Positions 51,044-60,942 are shown, numbered from the stretch's first letter. The stretch is 64,000 bases of DNA from CAIMZW01 sp037130455 (GCA_037130455.1 JBAXSZ010000001.1:62001-126000), one strand, 5' to 3'. Made by a program: numbers and translations. The notes: generated by a model not told the origin, from the letters alone.

Positions 51044-52429
51044 ATGGCTTCGTCAAAAATCATCACGCTGGTTTTAGCAATGTCAGGTGCGGTTGTCTCG
51101 TTGATGCAGACTTTGCTTGTGCCTCTGCTTCCTGATCTTCCAAAATTAATTGGAGTGAGTGCTGACGATGCGTCTTGGTTGATAACCGCAACTCTCTTAG
51201 CCAGTGCCGTTGCGACCCCCTCATTGACCCGATTAGCTGACATGTTTGGTAAGCGGCGAATGATGTTCTATAGCCTCACCGTCATGATGATGGGTTCGGT
51301 TTTGGGCGCCATCGCACATTCACTGCTCCTGCTTATAGTCGCACGAGCAATGCAAGGATTTGCGATGGCACTTATCCCAATCGGAATCAGCATCATGAGA
51401 GATGAATTGCCCCGTGAAAAATTAGGTTCGGCCGTTGCCCTCATGAGCGGGACTTTAGGGATTGGGGCGGCAGTTGGGTTGCCGCTATCGGGGTTCGTAT
51501 ATTCCCACTTCGGTTGGCATGCAGTTTTTTGGTTCTCTACTGGTTTGGCAGTTTTTTCATTTCTTGGTGTGTTTCGGTTTGTCCCCGAATCGAAGGTAAA
51601 AACGGGGGGTCATTTCGACTTATTCGGAGCCGCATTACTCTCTTTTTCACTTGCATTCTTGTTATTGGCAATCACCAAAGGGGGAGTTTGGGGCTGGTCT
51701 GAATTGCCGACGCTTGGAAGTTTTTTCATTTCAATGGTGACTTTGGTTTTTTGGATCCCTTGGGAACTTCGAGTTCAAGACCCGCTCGTGGACTTAAAAA
51801 CTTTTTCCAACCGAAGCGTTCTTTTCACTAATATCGCTTCACTTCTGGTGGGTTTTGCCATGTATGCAAATATGCTCACAACCACTCAGCTACTGCAGAT
51901 CTCGCAAGTAAGTGGATATGGATTTGGGATCTCCGTTCTCACAGCAGGAGTGGCTCTGTTGCCAGCAGGATTGACCATGGTTGCATTTGCTCCCGTGTCA
52001 GCAAGAATTACAAGAAACTATGGGGCCGAAAGAACACTTTTTGTTGGTGCTGTGGTCTTATCACTTGGATATGTGGCACGCACTCTTCTCTTGGCTCACG
52101 AATGGGAAATCATTGTAGGTGCGGTGGTTATTTCTGCTGGAACCGCGATTGCCTACGCTTCCATGCCAACATTAATCATGGGCGCGGTCCCTATTTCTGA
52201 AACTTCAGCGGCAAACGGAGTAAACACGGTCTTGAGAACTATTGGCACCGCTACGGCAAGCGCTGCTATTGCCTCATTGTTATCCAGCGATATGTTGAAA
52301 ATTGGATCACAAGAATTTCCACGGCTGGCAAGCTTTCAAGAGGTCTATATCTTGGCCGCTGTAGCCGCCGCGATTTCTGGTGCCGTAACTTTTCTGATCC
52401 CAAGAAAGGTAAAACACATTCATTCGTAA
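51044..52429 (+). CDS. MFS drug-resistance-type transporter
   Basis: 461-residue major facilitator with 12-14 membrane segments. The loop 2-3 motif LTRLADMFGKRRMM is the MFS signature, and GTLGIGAAVGLPLSGFV is the motif C of drug:H+ antiporters. This suggests a DHA2-like exporter. The start is ATG 51044, five bases after the phosphoribosyltransferase stop. The two genes may be coupled, pointing to a purine or analogue exporter, but this is only a guess from position. Confidence 0.87.
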   Translation: MASSKIITLVLAMSGAVVSLMQTLLVPLLPDLPKLIGVSADDASWLITATLLASAVATPSLTRLADMFGKRRMMFYSLTVMMMGSVLGAIAHSLLLLIVARAMQGFAMALIPIGISIMRDELPREKLGSAVALMSGTLGIGAAVGLPLSGFVYSHFGWHAVFWFSTGLAVFSFLGVFRFVPESKVKTGGHFDLFGAALLSFSLAFLLLAITKGGVWGWSELPTLGSFFISMVTLVFWIPWELRVQDPLVDLKTFSNRSVLFTNIASLLVGFAMYANMLTTTQLLQISQVSGYGFGISVLTAGVALLPAGLTMVAFAPVSARITRNYGAERTLFVGAVVLSLGYVARTLLLAHEWEIIVGAVVISAGTAIAYASMPTLIMGAVPISETSAANGVNTVLRTIGTATASAAIASLLSSDMLKIGSQEFPRLASFQEVYILAAVAAAISGAVTFLIPRKVKHIHS

Positions 52430-52447
52430 AGTGAGCTCAATTGGAAC

Positions 52448-53473
52448 TTAGCTCTTCGTGGTAGCTGTTCTCACACTCATCATTAACAAGAGCGCTGTGC
52501 ATATGGGAATGATCGTCCATGACTGCTGGAGGTGCACATGAATATAGTGAGTAGCCACAAAGGTGAATACGATGCCAGCGGCTACTCGCCAATCATCGCC
52601 AATAATGAAGTCGTACCAAAACTTCCCAAATTCCACTACCCCATGAATAAATCCAGTCTTAACTTCAGTTAAAATTTGCACCTCATCTTTTTCGCTGAGC
52701 TGCAGTCCGACATCTGGCAAACTTTCTTGAGAAATTTGATGCTTTTTCTTAAGCAGAGCAATGAGAGAAATAGCGGTGATGCTTGTAAAGGCGATGAGGG
52801 CGATCAGGGAAAGGTCCTTGCCCGGCCACATCACTCCAGAACCTTCACCTCCCCAAAAAATCCCAAATGAAGTCAGCATTACTCCGACGACAAATTTCAT
52901 AGAATTCTCTGGAACTCTTGTTAACGGTTTTGCTAGTGCAAATCCGGCCGCAGTGGCCATCACAACAGCGAGTAGCGCAGCGAATGAGGCGAGTCCGACT
53001 TCCTTTTGAATTGTTCCAAAAGTGAGCACTATGAAGACGACCTCTAATCCTTCTAGAAGCACACCTTTAAAAGCTAAGGTAAAGGCATACCAATCTGATA
53101 CGCCAAACTTGATTTTCTTTGTTGCTTTCTGAGCCGCTGCCATCTCTTCTTGGAAAATTCGTGCTTCATCGTGGAGCGCCTTAAACCCACTGGCGCGCAA
53201 TATGGCCTTTCTTAGCCATTGGAGTCCGAAGACAAGCAAAAGTCCGCCTACTCCTAAGCGCATCGACGAAATCGGAAGATGTGAGATGGCCGGTCCAGCC
53301 ACAGCAATGATGAAAGCTAATAGGGCTATTCCTGCACCTACGCCTCTAAATGCCGACTTCCAATTTCGCGCGGTCCCGGCCGCCAAAACGATGGTTACCG
53401 CTTCCACTGCCTCAACAGCGCTAGCCAAGAAGACTGAAAGGAAGAGGGCTAGGTTTGGGCCGGAGATGCTCAT
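52448..53473 (-). CDS. COG4280-like membrane protein with two ExxE motifs
   Basis: 341-residue membrane protein with about seven to eight hydrophobic segments in two halves. Glu-rich motifs occur in each half: E21-x2-E24 in SAVEAVEAVTIVL and E141-x2-E144 in LLEGLEVVFIVL. This paired pattern resembles the REGLE motifs of FTR1 iron permeases, though the Arg is absent. The family is described only as a predicted membrane protein. It faces the MFS gene with 18 bases between stops. A metal-transport role is inference. Confidence 0.7.
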   Translation of the reverse strand: MSISGPNLALFLSVFLASAVEAVEAVTIVLAAGTARNWKSAFRGVGAGIALLAFIIAVAGPAISHLPISSMRLGVGGLLLVFGLQWLRKAILRASGFKALHDEARIFQEEMAAAQKATKKIKFGVSDWYAFTLAFKGVLLEGLEVVFIVLTFGTIQKEVGLASFAALLAVVMATAAGFALAKPLTRVPENSMKFVVGVMLTSFGIFWGGEGSGVMWPGKDLSLIALIAFTSITAISLIALLKKKHQISQESLPDVGLQLSEKDEVQILTEVKTGFIHGVVEFGKFWYDFIIGDDWRVAAGIVFTFVATHYIHVHLQQSWTIIPICTALLLMMSVRTATTKS

Positions 53474-53578
53474 GAATGTGAATCCTCGAATTCCTTGCCT
53501 TGGTTAATGATTGCGCCTTCAATATACGGTGAATGTCTCAACTATATTGGATGCGGTTGGGTCAATTAAGGATAGGTT

Positions 53579-54610
53579 GTGAGTATGAAGGCCCTTTACA
53601 AGGCTAGCCCGATTGCAGGGTTAGAACTCATAGATATTTCCGAACCAACCCCTGGTCCTTACGAAGTCAAAATTCAAGTCATCAGCACTGGGATCTGCGG
53701 AACCGATTTGCATATCGAATCATGGGATCCATGGGCAGCGTCGGCAGTGAGTGTCCCACTGATACCAGGTCACGAATTTTCAGGTCGAGTTGTAGAAGTC
53801 GGAAGTGGCGTGACGACAATTCAAGTAGGTTCACTAGTGTCAGGAGAAGGACACGTTGTGTGTGGCCTTTGCCGAAACTGCCGTGCTGGTCGAAGACATC
53901 TGTGTATGAATACTTCCAGCATCGGAGTCAACCGGAATGGGGCATTCGCTGAGTACGTTCTCTGCCCTGAAACCAATGTATGGGTGCATCCGGAAGGGAT
54001 CGATCCTGACCTCGCAGCGATATTCGATCCTTTGGGAAATGCGGTTCATACAGCGCTAACTTTTCCTTTAGTCGGTGAAGATGTAATTATCAGCGGCGCC
54101 GGTCCAATCGGTTTAATGGCAGCGAAGATCGCTCGCCACATCGGCGCTCGGTTTATCGTGATCACTGATGTTAATGAAGCACGATTAACTTTGGCTCTTT
54201 CCATGGGTGTTGATCGAGCAGTTAATGTCGCTCGAGAAGATATCGGAAAAGTTCAACGTGATCTGGGCATGAAAGAAGGATTTGATATTGCCTTCGAAAT
54301 GAGCGGGCATCAAAGCGCTTTACCACTCTTGCTTGACAACATGGGTCATGGTGGCCGAATTGCACTTTTAGGATTGCCAACCGTTCAATACCCAATTGAT
54401 TGGGCCAAAGTTGTTAGTCACATGATCACCATCAAAGGCATTTATGGAAGAGAAATGTTTGAGACTTGGTATGCCATGAATGCAATGGTCGGCAAAGGTT
54501 TGGATGTAAGCCCGGTAATTACTGATCGATTTGCATTCGCTGAATGGCAGGATGCATTCGCGACAGCTAGAAATGGCGATCGCGGCAAAGTGATAATCAA
54601 ATGGTCGTGA
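53579..54610 (+). CDS. tdh: L-threonine 3-dehydrogenase
   Basis: 343-residue zinc-dependent medium-chain dehydrogenase oxidising threonine to 2-amino-3-ketobutyrate with NAD+. Catalytic zinc site GICGTDLHIE and GHEFSGRVVEVG; structural zinc Cys cluster CGLCRNCRAGRRHLC; cofactor motif VIISGAGPIGLMAAKIA. The TDH-specific IFDPLGNAVHTAL is present. GTG 53579 is given as start; ATG 53585 is also possible, with AAGGATAGG upstream. Kbl follows 11 bases after its stop and completes the route to glycine and acetyl-CoA. Confidence 0.93.
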   Translation: MSMKALYKASPIAGLELIDISEPTPGPYEVKIQVISTGICGTDLHIESWDPWAASAVSVPLIPGHEFSGRVVEVGSGVTTIQVGSLVSGEGHVVCGLCRNCRAGRRHLCMNTSSIGVNRNGAFAEYVLCPETNVWVHPEGIDPDLAAIFDPLGNAVHTALTFPLVGEDVIISGAGPIGLMAAKIARHIGARFIVITDVNEARLTLALSMGVDRAVNVAREDIGKVQRDLGMKEGFDIAFEMSGHQSALPLLLDNMGHGGRIALLGLPTVQYPIDWAKVVSHMITIKGIYGREMFETWYAMNAMVGKGLDVSPVITDRFAFAEWQDAFATARNGDRGKVIIKWS

Positions 54611-54621
54611 GGTGAGGGCGT

Positions 54622-55806
54622 ATGTACCAGCATGTTAAAGCGCAATTAGTACAAACTTTGGAAGAGATTTCACGTGCAGGATTGTTGAAAAATGAAAGGG
54701 CTATCGAAAGTTCGCAAGGCCCTCATATACGTTTCAACGGTAAGGAATTATTTAATTTTTGCTCAAACAATTACCTTGGATTATCAAGTGATCCCAGACT
54801 TATTCAATCTTCTCAAGAAGCATTGGAGACATTTGGATTTGGAATGTCCAGTGTCAGATTTATTTGCGGCACGCAAACGATACATCTGGAATTAGAATCA
54901 CAGCTTTCTCAACTGTTAAAGAAAGAAGCAACGATCCTTTTCCCCTCCTGTTTTGATGCTAATGGCGCGATATTTGAAGTATTGCTGACAGAGGCCGATG
55001 CGGTAATTTCTGATGAACTCAACCATGCTTCTATTATTGATGGAATCCGTTTAAGTAAAGCTGTGCGTTATCGATATAGAAATCGAGACATGCAAGACTT
55101 GGAGCAACAACTCTCCCAAAGTTCTAGCTCTAGACGCAGGCTCATTGTTACCGATGGCGTTTTCTCAATGGATGGATCATTTGCGCCGTTACAAGACATT
55201 TGCGATCTGGCGGAGCGGTATGACGCCCTGGTTATGGTGGATGACTCGCATGCCGTGGGATTTATAGGCCAATCTGGCGCTGGCACCCCAGAGTTATTTG
55301 GGGTTTCTGATCGGGTAGATATAATTTCCGGAACTTTAGGCAAAGCACTCGGAGGCGCCTCCGGTGGATACATATCGGCTCACAAGGAGATTGTTGATCT
55401 GCTCCGGCAACGTGCCAGGCCCTATCTCTTTTCAAATGCACTTGCACCCTCAATAGTCGCTGCTTCTCTTACGGCGCTGGAGTTAGTGGAACAGGGAAAT
55501 GAACTTCGCGAACGTTTAGGGCGGAATGCTTTTCATTTTAGATCTCACATGAGTGAGGCTGGTTTTACTCTATTGCCAGGCGAACACCCCATAGTTCCAG
55601 TTATGTTTGATGATGAACACCAAGCACAACAAATGGCTGAAATTATGCTCCACTTAGGTGTCTATGTTGTTGCCTTCTCTTATCCCGTAGTTCCTCTCGG
55701 TCGGGCCAGAATCCGAGTTCAACTTTCGGCTGCTCACAGTCCCCAGGACATAGAGCTATGCATTGCCGCTTTTGTTCAAGCTCGCGAGATTCTCCATGCT
55801 GGCTAA
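54622..55806 (+). CDS. kbl: Glycine C-acetyltransferase (2-amino-3-ketobutyrate CoA ligase)
   Basis: 394-residue PLP enzyme cleaving 2-amino-3-ketobutyrate with CoA to glycine and acetyl-CoA. The PLP lysine is in IISGTLGKALGGASGGYIS; FCSNNYLGLSSDPRL and VMVDDSHAVGFIGQSGAGTPE are family motifs. A GAGGTGAGG site precedes the ATG. The operon with tdh makes the specific name secure against the related KBL/AONS/HemA enzymes. Confidence 0.95.
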   Translation: MYQHVKAQLVQTLEEISRAGLLKNERAIESSQGPHIRFNGKELFNFCSNNYLGLSSDPRLIQSSQEALETFGFGMSSVRFICGTQTIHLELESQLSQLLKKEATILFPSCFDANGAIFEVLLTEADAVISDELNHASIIDGIRLSKAVRYRYRNRDMQDLEQQLSQSSSSRRRLIVTDGVFSMDGSFAPLQDICDLAERYDALVMVDDSHAVGFIGQSGAGTPELFGVSDRVDIISGTLGKALGGASGGYISAHKEIVDLLRQRARPYLFSNALAPSIVAASLTALELVEQGNELRERLGRNAFHFRSHMSEAGFTLLPGEHPIVPVMFDDEHQAQQMAEIMLHLGVYVVAFSYPVVPLGRARIRVQLSAAHSPQDIELCIAAFVQAREILHAG

Positions 55807-55814
55807 ATGAAAAA

Positions 55815-56369
55815 CTATTTAGGAAGCAGACCAGCCTCATATTGCTGAAGTAGAGAAGGAGCATCCTCATCCTTCTTCGATAGTACATATTCACCAGGTG
55901 GCCAGTAGATATTTATCGTCGGATCAAATGGCGAAATACCGTGCTCATGCGGGGCGTTATATTCGCTAGAAAGGAGGTAAGAGACGACACTATCTTCTTC
56001 CAAGGCAATAAAGGCATGACCCAAATCCCCAGATAAATAGATGCTATTTCCCGCTTCCGCGTTGAGTTCGACGACAACATACTGACCAAATGTGATTGAA
56101 CTGGGCCTAATATCCACTGCGACATCCAAGATTGAACCTCGAAGACAAGTGACCAATTTAGATTGTCCAGAGCCGTCTAGACTGTAATGGATTCCTCTTA
56201 TGGTATTTTTCTTGGAAACGGAGATATTTGATTGTTTAAATGAAACCAGAGGATCAATCTCTCTCAACTCTGATTCTTTAAACCACTCGCGAAAGTTGCC
56301 ACGATTGTCGGAGTAAATGGCCGATTGAAGTTCGAATGCCCCAATAATTGGAAGCGGCTGAATGTGCAT
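55815..56369 (-). CDS. rfbC: dTDP-4-dehydrorhamnose 3,5-epimerase
   Basis: 184-residue cupin-fold epimerase making dTDP-4-keto-L-rhamnose. Motifs: FREWFKESELREI, NTIRGIHYSLDGSGQSKLV with the catalytic His, SIYLSGDLGHAFIALEEDSVV and YNAPHEHGISPFDPTINIYWP. It is the last gene of the minus-strand rfbB-rfbD-rfbC run and converges on kbl with eight bases between stops. Confidence 0.92.
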   Translation of the reverse strand: MHIQPLPIIGAFELQSAIYSDNRGNFREWFKESELREIDPLVSFKQSNISVSKKNTIRGIHYSLDGSGQSKLVTCLRGSILDVAVDIRPSSITFGQYVVVELNAEAGNSIYLSGDLGHAFIALEEDSVVSYLLSSEYNAPHEHGISPFDPTINIYWPPGEYVLSKKDEDAPSLLQQYEAGLLPK

Positions 56370-56381
56370 GGTCTTATATTC

Positions 56382-57245
56382 TCACAAGAAATCGTCTTGG
56401 GAGATCGCATCTGTGATGGCATTTTCCCAGTCACGGAGCGGTTCAATTTTTAGTTCTTTCCAATCTGAATGGTCCAGCACGGAATAGTTTGGCCGTTTCG
56501 CCTTCTGCGGAAACTGCGATGAAGGTACCGGAAGGATACGATTCTTATCTTTTCCCAATAATTCAAAGATTCTTTGGGCGAAATGAAACCAAGATGTTGA
56601 ACCGGCGTTGGTGAGATGGTGTAACCCCGTGATGTTAGTTAGCAAAAGGTTTTCGATAGTGAAGCCTGCAACATCGGAACACCAAGTTGGTTGGCCAATC
56701 TGGTCATTAACCACTGAGAGTGTCTCCTTAACTTTTTCAAGCTCAATCATTTTTTTCACGAAATTGCTTCCATACTGGCTGTAGAGCCATGAAGTTCGCA
56801 AAATCAGCGACATACCTGGCATCGTCGCCTGCACCAGGTCTTCACCTAGTGACTTACTTTTCCCATAAATCGAAGTTGGGTGTTTGGGAGCCTTCGTGGA
56901 GTAAGGTATTGAGCTAGATCCATCAAAAACGTAGTCGGTCGAAAAGTGAGTTAAATGAGCGCCGATTGCAGATGAGGCTATTGCTACGTTTTCAGCGCCA
57001 GCGGCATTTATCGCAAAAGCCAATTCTTCTTTTGATTCCGCACCATCCACATTTGTATAGGCAGCGCAATTAATGACATTGGTTGGTTGCTCTTTGGTAA
57101 TTCTTCGGACAGTGCCTTCGCGGTCAGTAATGTCAAGGTCGTGCTTGGAAAGAAGTACGTATTCTTGTTCACGAAGTTGAAGCGCTCGCTCAAACTCCAA
57201 AGCGAGTTGCCCGTTTCCGCCCGTGACTAACCACCTTTTATTCAT
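56382..57245 (-). CDS. rfbD: dTDP-4-dehydrorhamnose reductase
   Basis: 287-residue NADPH-dependent short-chain reductase giving dTDP-L-rhamnose. Nucleotide motif WLVTGGNGQLALEFERAL, then THFSTDYVFDGSSSIPYS and the YGKSKSLGE catalytic Tyr-Lys. The start is ATG 57245, 11 bases after the rfbB stop; the frame is open to 57290 inside rfbB. It sits between rfbB and rfbC in one unit. Confidence 0.93.
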   Translation of the reverse strand: MNKRWLVTGGNGQLALEFERALQLREQEYVLLSKHDLDITDREGTVRRITKEQPTNVINCAAYTNVDGAESKEELAFAINAAGAENVAIASSAIGAHLTHFSTDYVFDGSSSIPYSTKAPKHPTSIYGKSKSLGEDLVQATMPGMSLILRTSWLYSQYGSNFVKKMIELEKVKETLSVVNDQIGQPTWCSDVAGFTIENLLLTNITGLHHLTNAGSTSWFHFAQRIFELLGKDKNRILPVPSSQFPQKAKRPNYSVLDHSDWKELKIEPLRDWENAITDAISQDDFL

Positions 57246-57256
57246 AAGGTGGTTAT

Positions 57257-58228
57257 TTATCCCTTTTTCGATTTCAATGGCTGCCACCAAGATTCATTTT
57301 CCTGATACCAACGTATTGTTGAATCTAGCCCAGATTGGAAATCAATCGAGGGCGCATAGCCCAGCTGGGTGCGGATTTTCGCCGAATCAACCGAGTAGCG
57401 AAAGTCATGTCCTTTTCGATCCGTTACCTTCTCGATGGAGTCGGAACCTTTTCCCATTTTCTGCAAAATCATTTCCGTGAGTTCCAGATTAGTGATTTCC
57501 ATTCCGCCACCGATATTGTAAATATTTCCGGCGGCGCCTTTGGTAGCCACCAGTTCAATTCCAGCACAGTGATCTTCAACGTGAATCCAATCTCGAATAT
57601 TGGATCCATCGCCATACATTGGAATCTTTAATCCTTCCATTAAATTGGTGATGAAAAGAGGAATGATTTTTTCCGGGAATTGATAAGGACCGTAGTTGTT
57701 TCCACATCTGGTGATCCGAACATCCATTCCATATGTACGGAAATAGGACATCGCCAATAGATCTGAGGAAGCCTTGGAGGCTGAATAGGGAGAGTTGGGA
57801 TTGATGGGATCGGATTCTGGCCAGGATCCTGCTTCAATGGACCCATAAACTTCATCCGTAGATACATGCACAAATGTCTTCACTGAATTATCTAGTGCTG
57901 CTTTGAGGAGAACATGAGTACCCAGAACATTGGTCTCCACAAATTGATGCGGATTAGCAATGGACCGGTCCACATGGGATTCGGCGGCAAAATGAACCAC
58001 TAAATCCACCCTGGACATGATCGATTCCACCAACGGCCGATCCAGAATATTCCCGTGAATAAACTCAAACCGAGGGTCAAATTGGCAATCAGCTAAGTTA
58101 TTTAGATTGCCCGCGTATGTAAGGGCATCCAAGACCACAACCTTTTCCCAAGAGGAATTGCCAGTGATTTGTCTTCGGACAAAATGTGATCCAATAAATC
58201 CAGCCCCGCCGGTAACCAAGAGTCGCAT
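57257..58228 (-). CDS. rfbB: dTDP-glucose 4,6-dehydratase
   Basis: 323-residue extended SDR enzyme. Rossmann motif LLVTGGAGFIGSHFVRR, ESHVDRSIANPHQFVETNV, and the catalytic Y-x3-K in PYSASKASSDLL with nearby DEVYGS. It makes dTDP-4-keto-6-deoxyglucose for the two following rhamnose genes. It is divergent from rfbA with a 50-base gap that must hold both promoters. Confidence 0.95.
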   Translation of the reverse strand: MRLLVTGGAGFIGSHFVRRQITGNSSWEKVVVLDALTYAGNLNNLADCQFDPRFEFIHGNILDRPLVESIMSRVDLVVHFAAESHVDRSIANPHQFVETNVLGTHVLLKAALDNSVKTFVHVSTDEVYGSIEAGSWPESDPINPNSPYSASKASSDLLAMSYFRTYGMDVRITRCGNNYGPYQFPEKIIPLFITNLMEGLKIPMYGDGSNIRDWIHVEDHCAGIELVATKGAAGNIYNIGGGMEITNLELTEMILQKMGKGSDSIEKVTDRKGHDFRYSVDSAKIRTQLGYAPSIDFQSGLDSTIRWYQENESWWQPLKSKKG

Positions 58229-58278
58229 TTGGCAAAAGTACCGTAGTCAAGGAATGAACTTCCAGTACGCTTACCTTT

Positions 58279-59145
58279 ATGAAAGGAATCGTCTTAGCAG
58301 GTGGTACTGGATCGCGGTTATGGCCAGTCACAAAGGGGGTCAGCAAGCAATTGGTTCCGGTTTACGACAAACCGCTGATTTTTTACCCGATTTCGACCCT
58401 TATGATGGCTGGGATTCGCGACATTATCGTGATTACTACCCCAGAAGACCAAACTTCCTTTCAAAGACTATTGGGGGATGGCTCCTCCTTTGGAATTAAC
58501 ATCAAATACGAGGTCCAACCAAGTCCGGATGGGTTGGCTCAAGCCTTTCTGATAGCGGAAAAACATATTGAAGGTAGAAAATGTGCACTTGTACTAGGTG
58601 ACAACTTATTTTATGGGCCAGGTCTTGGATCCCAATTGACGCAATTCGCCCAGATCGAAGGGGCTCAAATTTTTGCATATCGTGTGAGTGATCCGGAGCG
58701 GTATGGAGTTGTTGAATTCGGTGGTGACGGAAAAGCGATCTCGATAGAAGAGAAACCCGTTCACCCAAAGTCCTCCTATGCCATTCCTGGTTTGTACTTT
58801 TACGATGAGAATATTTTAGAGATTGCTCGGGCTGTTAAACCCAGCGCTCGCGGGGAATTGGAAATTTCAAGTGTCAACCAAACTTACTTAGAGCGTGGTA
58901 ATTTGCATGTGAGCATTTTGCCCCGTGGGACGGCATGGTTGGATACCGGAACTTTCACTTCGCTCCACGATGCATCTTCGTACGTTCGCGCGTTAGAGGA
59001 GAGGCAAGGAACTAAAATTTCTTGCTTGGAAGAAATCGCGTTTAGACACGGATGGATATCCAAATCCGAACTCTTAGATCTAGCAGCAGCCTATAAATCC
59101 AGTCCGTATGGGGCTTATTTATATATGGTTGCAAATGAAGAATGA
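58279..59145 (+). CDS. rfbA: Glucose-1-phosphate thymidylyltransferase
   Basis: 288-residue nucleotidyltransferase making dTDP-glucose from dTTP and glucose-1-phosphate. N-terminal MKGIVLAGGTGSRLWPVTKG, then QPSPDGLAQAFLIAEK and VLGDNLFYGPGLG, all typical of RmlA. Product specificity fits the adjacent rfbBCD genes. Its stop overlaps the next gene by 11 bases. Confidence 0.96.
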   Translation: MKGIVLAGGTGSRLWPVTKGVSKQLVPVYDKPLIFYPISTLMMAGIRDIIVITTPEDQTSFQRLLGDGSSFGINIKYEVQPSPDGLAQAFLIAEKHIEGRKCALVLGDNLFYGPGLGSQLTQFAQIEGAQIFAYRVSDPERYGVVEFGGDGKAISIEEKPVHPKSSYAIPGLYFYDENILEIARAVKPSARGELEISSVNQTYLERGNLHVSILPRGTAWLDTGTFTSLHDASSYVRALEERQGTKISCLEEIAFRHGWISKSELLDLAAAYKSSPYGAYLYMVANEE

Positions 59146-59914
59146 AGTCCTGGATTTAGCTCAAATTCAGTCGGAGCACACTGGGAATTTTAGTGATAAA
59201 TGGTCTTCCTACATTTCGATTTACCAAGAGGTATTAGAACCGCTGCGATGTAAGATCGGTAAAGTTCTTGAAATTGGAGTTCAAAATGGCGGTTCGCTAG
59301 AAATTTGGGCGAAATATTTCACCGGGGCTAAATTGATTGTGGGCTGCGATATAGATCCTCGGTGCGCGTCCCTAGCTTTTGAAGACCCAAGAATCCAGGT
59401 CATCGTGGGAGATGTGAATCAATCTGAAACCTATAGAAAAATAATAGGCCTCTCCGAAAATTTCGACTTAATTATTGATGATGGAAGCCATAATTGCGCA
59501 GATGTAATTAAAACATTTCTTATTTATTTCAGTTATTTGGCAGAAGGTGGAACGTACATAATTGAGGATTTGGTTACCAGTTACTGGCCGGCTTACAACG
59601 GCGGTTTAGATGAGCCAACTTCGTCGATGAATTTTTTGAAGAAGATGGCAGATGTGATCAATTACGAGCATTGGCGAACGGACACGAAGATTCGTGATTT
59701 TTTTTCGCAAGCCTTGAGCTCAGTGGGTATGACTCTTCCAGATGATTTTTTCGCGGGGGTGCATTCAATTACTTTTATGAATTCACTATGCATCATAAAG
59801 AAAGCTGCTCCTGAGCAAAATCTGCTTGGCCCCAGGACAGTGGTTGGAAATTTCGGTCCGGTAGAACCTGGCGTGGTCTATCTAGATGGAACTGACGCCC
59901 GAGAAATTAATTAG
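59135..59914 (+). CDS. Class I SAM methyltransferase (CmcI/cephalosporin-hydroxylase-like)
   Basis: 259-residue methyltransferase. SAM motif VLEIGVQNGGSLEIWAKYF, acidic DIDPRCA, then DLIIDDGSHNCADVIKTF and YIIEDLVTSYW, as in CmcI-like and rhamnosyl O-methyltransferase relatives. The start ATG 59135 overlaps the end of rfbA, which ties it to rhamnose metabolism; a sugar O-methyltransferase is plausible. Converges on the epimerase gene, overlapping by eight bases. Confidence 0.78.
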   Translation: MKNEVLDLAQIQSEHTGNFSDKWSSYISIYQEVLEPLRCKIGKVLEIGVQNGGSLEIWAKYFTGAKLIVGCDIDPRCASLAFEDPRIQVIVGDVNQSETYRKIIGLSENFDLIIDDGSHNCADVIKTFLIYFSYLAEGGTYIIEDLVTSYWPAYNGGLDEPTSSMNFLKKMADVINYEHWRTDTKIRDFFSQALSSVGMTLPDDFFAGVHSITFMNSLCIIKKAAPEQNLLGPRTVVGNFGPVEPGVVYLDGTDAREIN

Positions 59915-60842
59915 TTTGTAGGACGCTTTTAAAATATTCCACGGTTTTAGATAAACCTTCATTTCTGGTAATAGTTGGCGACCACTGTAATTTTTCAAAC
60001 GCTAACGTCGTATCTGGCATTCGTTGCTTTGGATCATCAGAAGGCAAGGGCATGAAAACGATTTCCGACCTGCTGCCAGTGAGCGCCAAAATTTCTTCGG
60101 CTAGTTCGAGCATTGTAATTGGTTGTGGATTTCCTATATTTACCGGACCAGTTAAACCTTCGGTTTCAAAGAGTGCTATCAATCCAGATATTAGGTCATC
60201 CACATAACAAAAACTTCTCGTCTGAGTTCCATCACCGTAAATAGTCAGCGGGTCTCCTTTGAGAGCTTGGACAATAAAATTACTCACTACTCTGCCATCA
60301 TTTATAGCCATTCGAGTGCCATAAGTATTAAAAATTCGAGCGACCCTAATATCAACTCCATATTGGCGGTGGAAATCGAAAATTGCGGTCTCCGCGGCTC
60401 GCTTGCCCTCGTCATAACAGGAACGGATTCCCACGGGATTCACATTGCCCCAATAACTCTCGTCTTGGGGTGAAATATCGGGATCTCCATAAACTTCGGA
60501 AGTCGATGCCTGCAGAATTCGGGCGCCATGTTTGTGGGCCAGTTCTAGAAGATTGATGGTCCCAAATATGCTGGTTTTAAGCGTCTGAACTGGGTGGCGT
60601 TGGTAATGGATTGGACTAGCTGGGCAAGCCAAATTGAAAATGCCATCTACCTGTAAATCTATGGGCATGGTGACATCGTGTTCTATCAGTTCGAAATGTG
60701 GATCATTTCTAAACGTTTCAATATTGCGCTCGGATCCAGTGTAAAAATTATCTAGACAGATCACATGATGACCGCGAGCCAGCAGCGCGTGACAAAGATG
60801 GGATCCAAGAAAGCCAGCACCGCCAGTTACTAAAATTCGCAA
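59907..60842 (-). CDS. UDP-glucuronate decarboxylase-like NAD-dependent epimerase
   Basis: 311-residue extended SDR protein. ILVTGGAGFLGSHLCHALL start, HYQRHPVQTLKTSIFGTINLL, TSEVYGDPD and the Y-x3-K in SCYDEGKRAAE. The GNVNPVGIRSCYDEGKR stretch matches UDP-xylose synthase, which converts UDP-glucuronate to UDP-xylose. No UDP-glucose dehydrogenase is adjacent, and the dehydrogenase at 21585 is of the HexNAc type, so the substrate source is unclear. Confidence 0.88.
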   Translation of the reverse strand: MRILVTGGAGFLGSHLCHALLARGHHVICLDNFYTGSERNIETFRNDPHFELIEHDVTMPIDLQVDGIFNLACPASPIHYQRHPVQTLKTSIFGTINLLELAHKHGARILQASTSEVYGDPDISPQDESYWGNVNPVGIRSCYDEGKRAAETAIFDFHRQYGVDIRVARIFNTYGTRMAINDGRVVSNFIVQALKGDPLTIYGDGTQTRSFCYVDDLISGLIALFETEGLTGPVNIGNPQPITMLELAEEILALTGSRSEIVFMPLPSDDPKQRMPDTTLAFEKLQWSPTITRNEGLSKTVEYFKSVLQTN

Positions 60843-60942
60843 AATAACCCATGATCTACCTGTTGTGCAGGCTCACCTAAAGAAGTGACTCAAGTATAAT
60901 AGGGATAATCGCTTGAAAAAGGATTTTATGTAATGGAGGGTG

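Noticed and set aside
52433..52454. GAGCT...AGCTC pairing between the convergent MFS and ExxE genes
   Set aside because: Only five base pairs, overlapping coding ends, with no T tract.
60895..60900. TATAAT box before the DUF4422-type gene as a full promoter
   Set aside because: No -35 hexamer lies at 16-19 bases, so only the box itself is noted.
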